Shown: positions 63,732-64,000 of the stretch, in pieces
Layout: each line of letters opens with the position of its first letter
How positions within the stretch are numbered: position 1 is the stretch's first letter
NCBI RefSeq assembly: GCF_000372805.1
Contig: NZ_KB889941.1
Coordinates: 26,764 to 90,763, forward strand
DNA length: 64,000 nucleotides
DNA from: Marinobacter gelidimuriae
Lineage (GTDB): Bacteria; Pseudomonadota; Gammaproteobacteria; Pseudomonadales; Oleiphilaceae
Reading direction: 5' to 3'
Position numbers and translations under genes: made by a program
Notes under the pieces: model-generated
Told to the model about the DNA's origin: nothing
The model's input: the letters and a program-made list of their open reading frames with translations, nothing else
Database searches by the model: none

Positions 63732-63821
63732 TTATGGCCCAGCTCCTGTTCGCAGCAATGCAGTCAATGGATCCTTGTCCTCTGCTCGACCTGCCAGGTC
63801 GATCACGTTACTCTTCGTCAT
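63732..63821 (-). pseudogene. IS256-family transposase N-terminal fragment
   Basis: On the minus strand 29 codons encode MTKSNVIDLAGRAED followed by KDPLTALLRTGAGP and a stop. The lead up to LLRTGA is a characteristic IS256-type (mutator) transposase start; the normal continuation (ARxLIAQAVEAEL) is cut off after GA. The rest of the gene is missing from this place. Identification is from the motif only. Confidence 0.72.
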
Positions 63822-64000
63822 GGTGGCGTCCCTCTGGTGGGTGGGTTGTTTGGCGATTACCAATCAAACAGATACGCCGCTTCTTTTCAAATCCTTAAAC
63901 ACCAGCTCTAACCATAACTCACGCCCAGCATGGGCATGAACTAATGGGGTGAAAGTCCCCTGTGGGAAGATCACCGTTCAGCCGGTTTTACCCGATTGAA
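63822..64000. other. Right edge, possible group II intron 5' part
   Basis: No gene is supported. From about 63935 the sequence ACTAATGGGGTGAAAGTCCC resembles the conserved GGGTGAAAGTCCC element found in domain I of bacterial group II introns. The window ends before an intron-encoded protein could be seen, so this is tentative. Confidence 0.3.

Noticed and set aside
63474..63911. 145-codon plus-strand frame at the right end
   Set aside because: It crosses the antitoxin start and the IS256 fragment on the opposite strand and shows no family pattern.

Overview
The window reads as chromosome of a Marinobacter-like marine gammaproteobacterium. Evidence: gene orders suhB-trmJ-cysE-iscR-iscS, ndk-rlmN-pilF-rodZ-ispG-hisS-yfgM-bamB-der, trpS-scpA-scpB-rluB and gltA/sdhCDAB-sucAB-lpd-sucCD, a fadBA pair, an Anr-type box and a LexA-type SOS box. 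Naming the genus is inference from gene order and protein style; no database was searched.

Layout. 1-1291: the broken end of a flagellar operon. flgK carries a 59-bp palindromic mini-transposon plus a frameshift, and flgL has lost most of its middle. 1373-7075: tRNA-Leu, then queA-tgt-yajC-secDF (queuosine modification and Sec export). 7204-11781: a suhB-like gene with altered active-site motifs, trmJ, cysE with a long acidic tail, iscR behind its own box, and iscS not followed by iscU. 11849-21207: ndk, rlmN, pilF, rodZ, ispG, hisS, yfgM, bamB, der. 21313-24687: ackA-pta on the minus strand. 24717-29231: two wrecked GGDEF/EAL genes around a short CcoM-like membrane protein gene with an Anr box, a tRNA-Glu, a TIGR01777 epimerase and a DUF924 gene. 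29247-33491: yebG facing an Mre11/Rad50-like pair, with a near-consensus SOS box between them. 33612-44396: tRNA-Gly, a broken MOSC gene, uup, uspA, fadBA, topA and a beta-hydroxyacid dehydrogenase. 44486-57487: an almost complete oxidative TCA block, with gltA divergent from sdhCDAB, then sucAB-lpd and sucCD. 57611-61418: trpS, scpAB, rluB. 61459-64000: accessory and decaying DNA, with a truncated GGDEF gene, a 575-bp internally deleted IS5-family element, a VapBC-type toxin-antitoxin pair, an IS256-family transposase scrap and a possible group II intron edge.

The housekeeping blocks are intact and ordinary. The unusual theme is decay: flgK, flgL, three c-di-GMP genes, a MOSC gene and two transposases are broken, several by internal deletions that join distant parts of the gene out of frame. 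The losses cluster in flagellar and c-di-GMP functions, which suggests a lineage losing swimming motility. No wholly new system is evident. The best leads are the SOS-box-associated Mre11/Rad50-like pair, the Anr-box small membrane protein, the iscS gene without its usual partners, the altered SuhB, and the matching termini of the flgK mini-element and the IS5 remnant.
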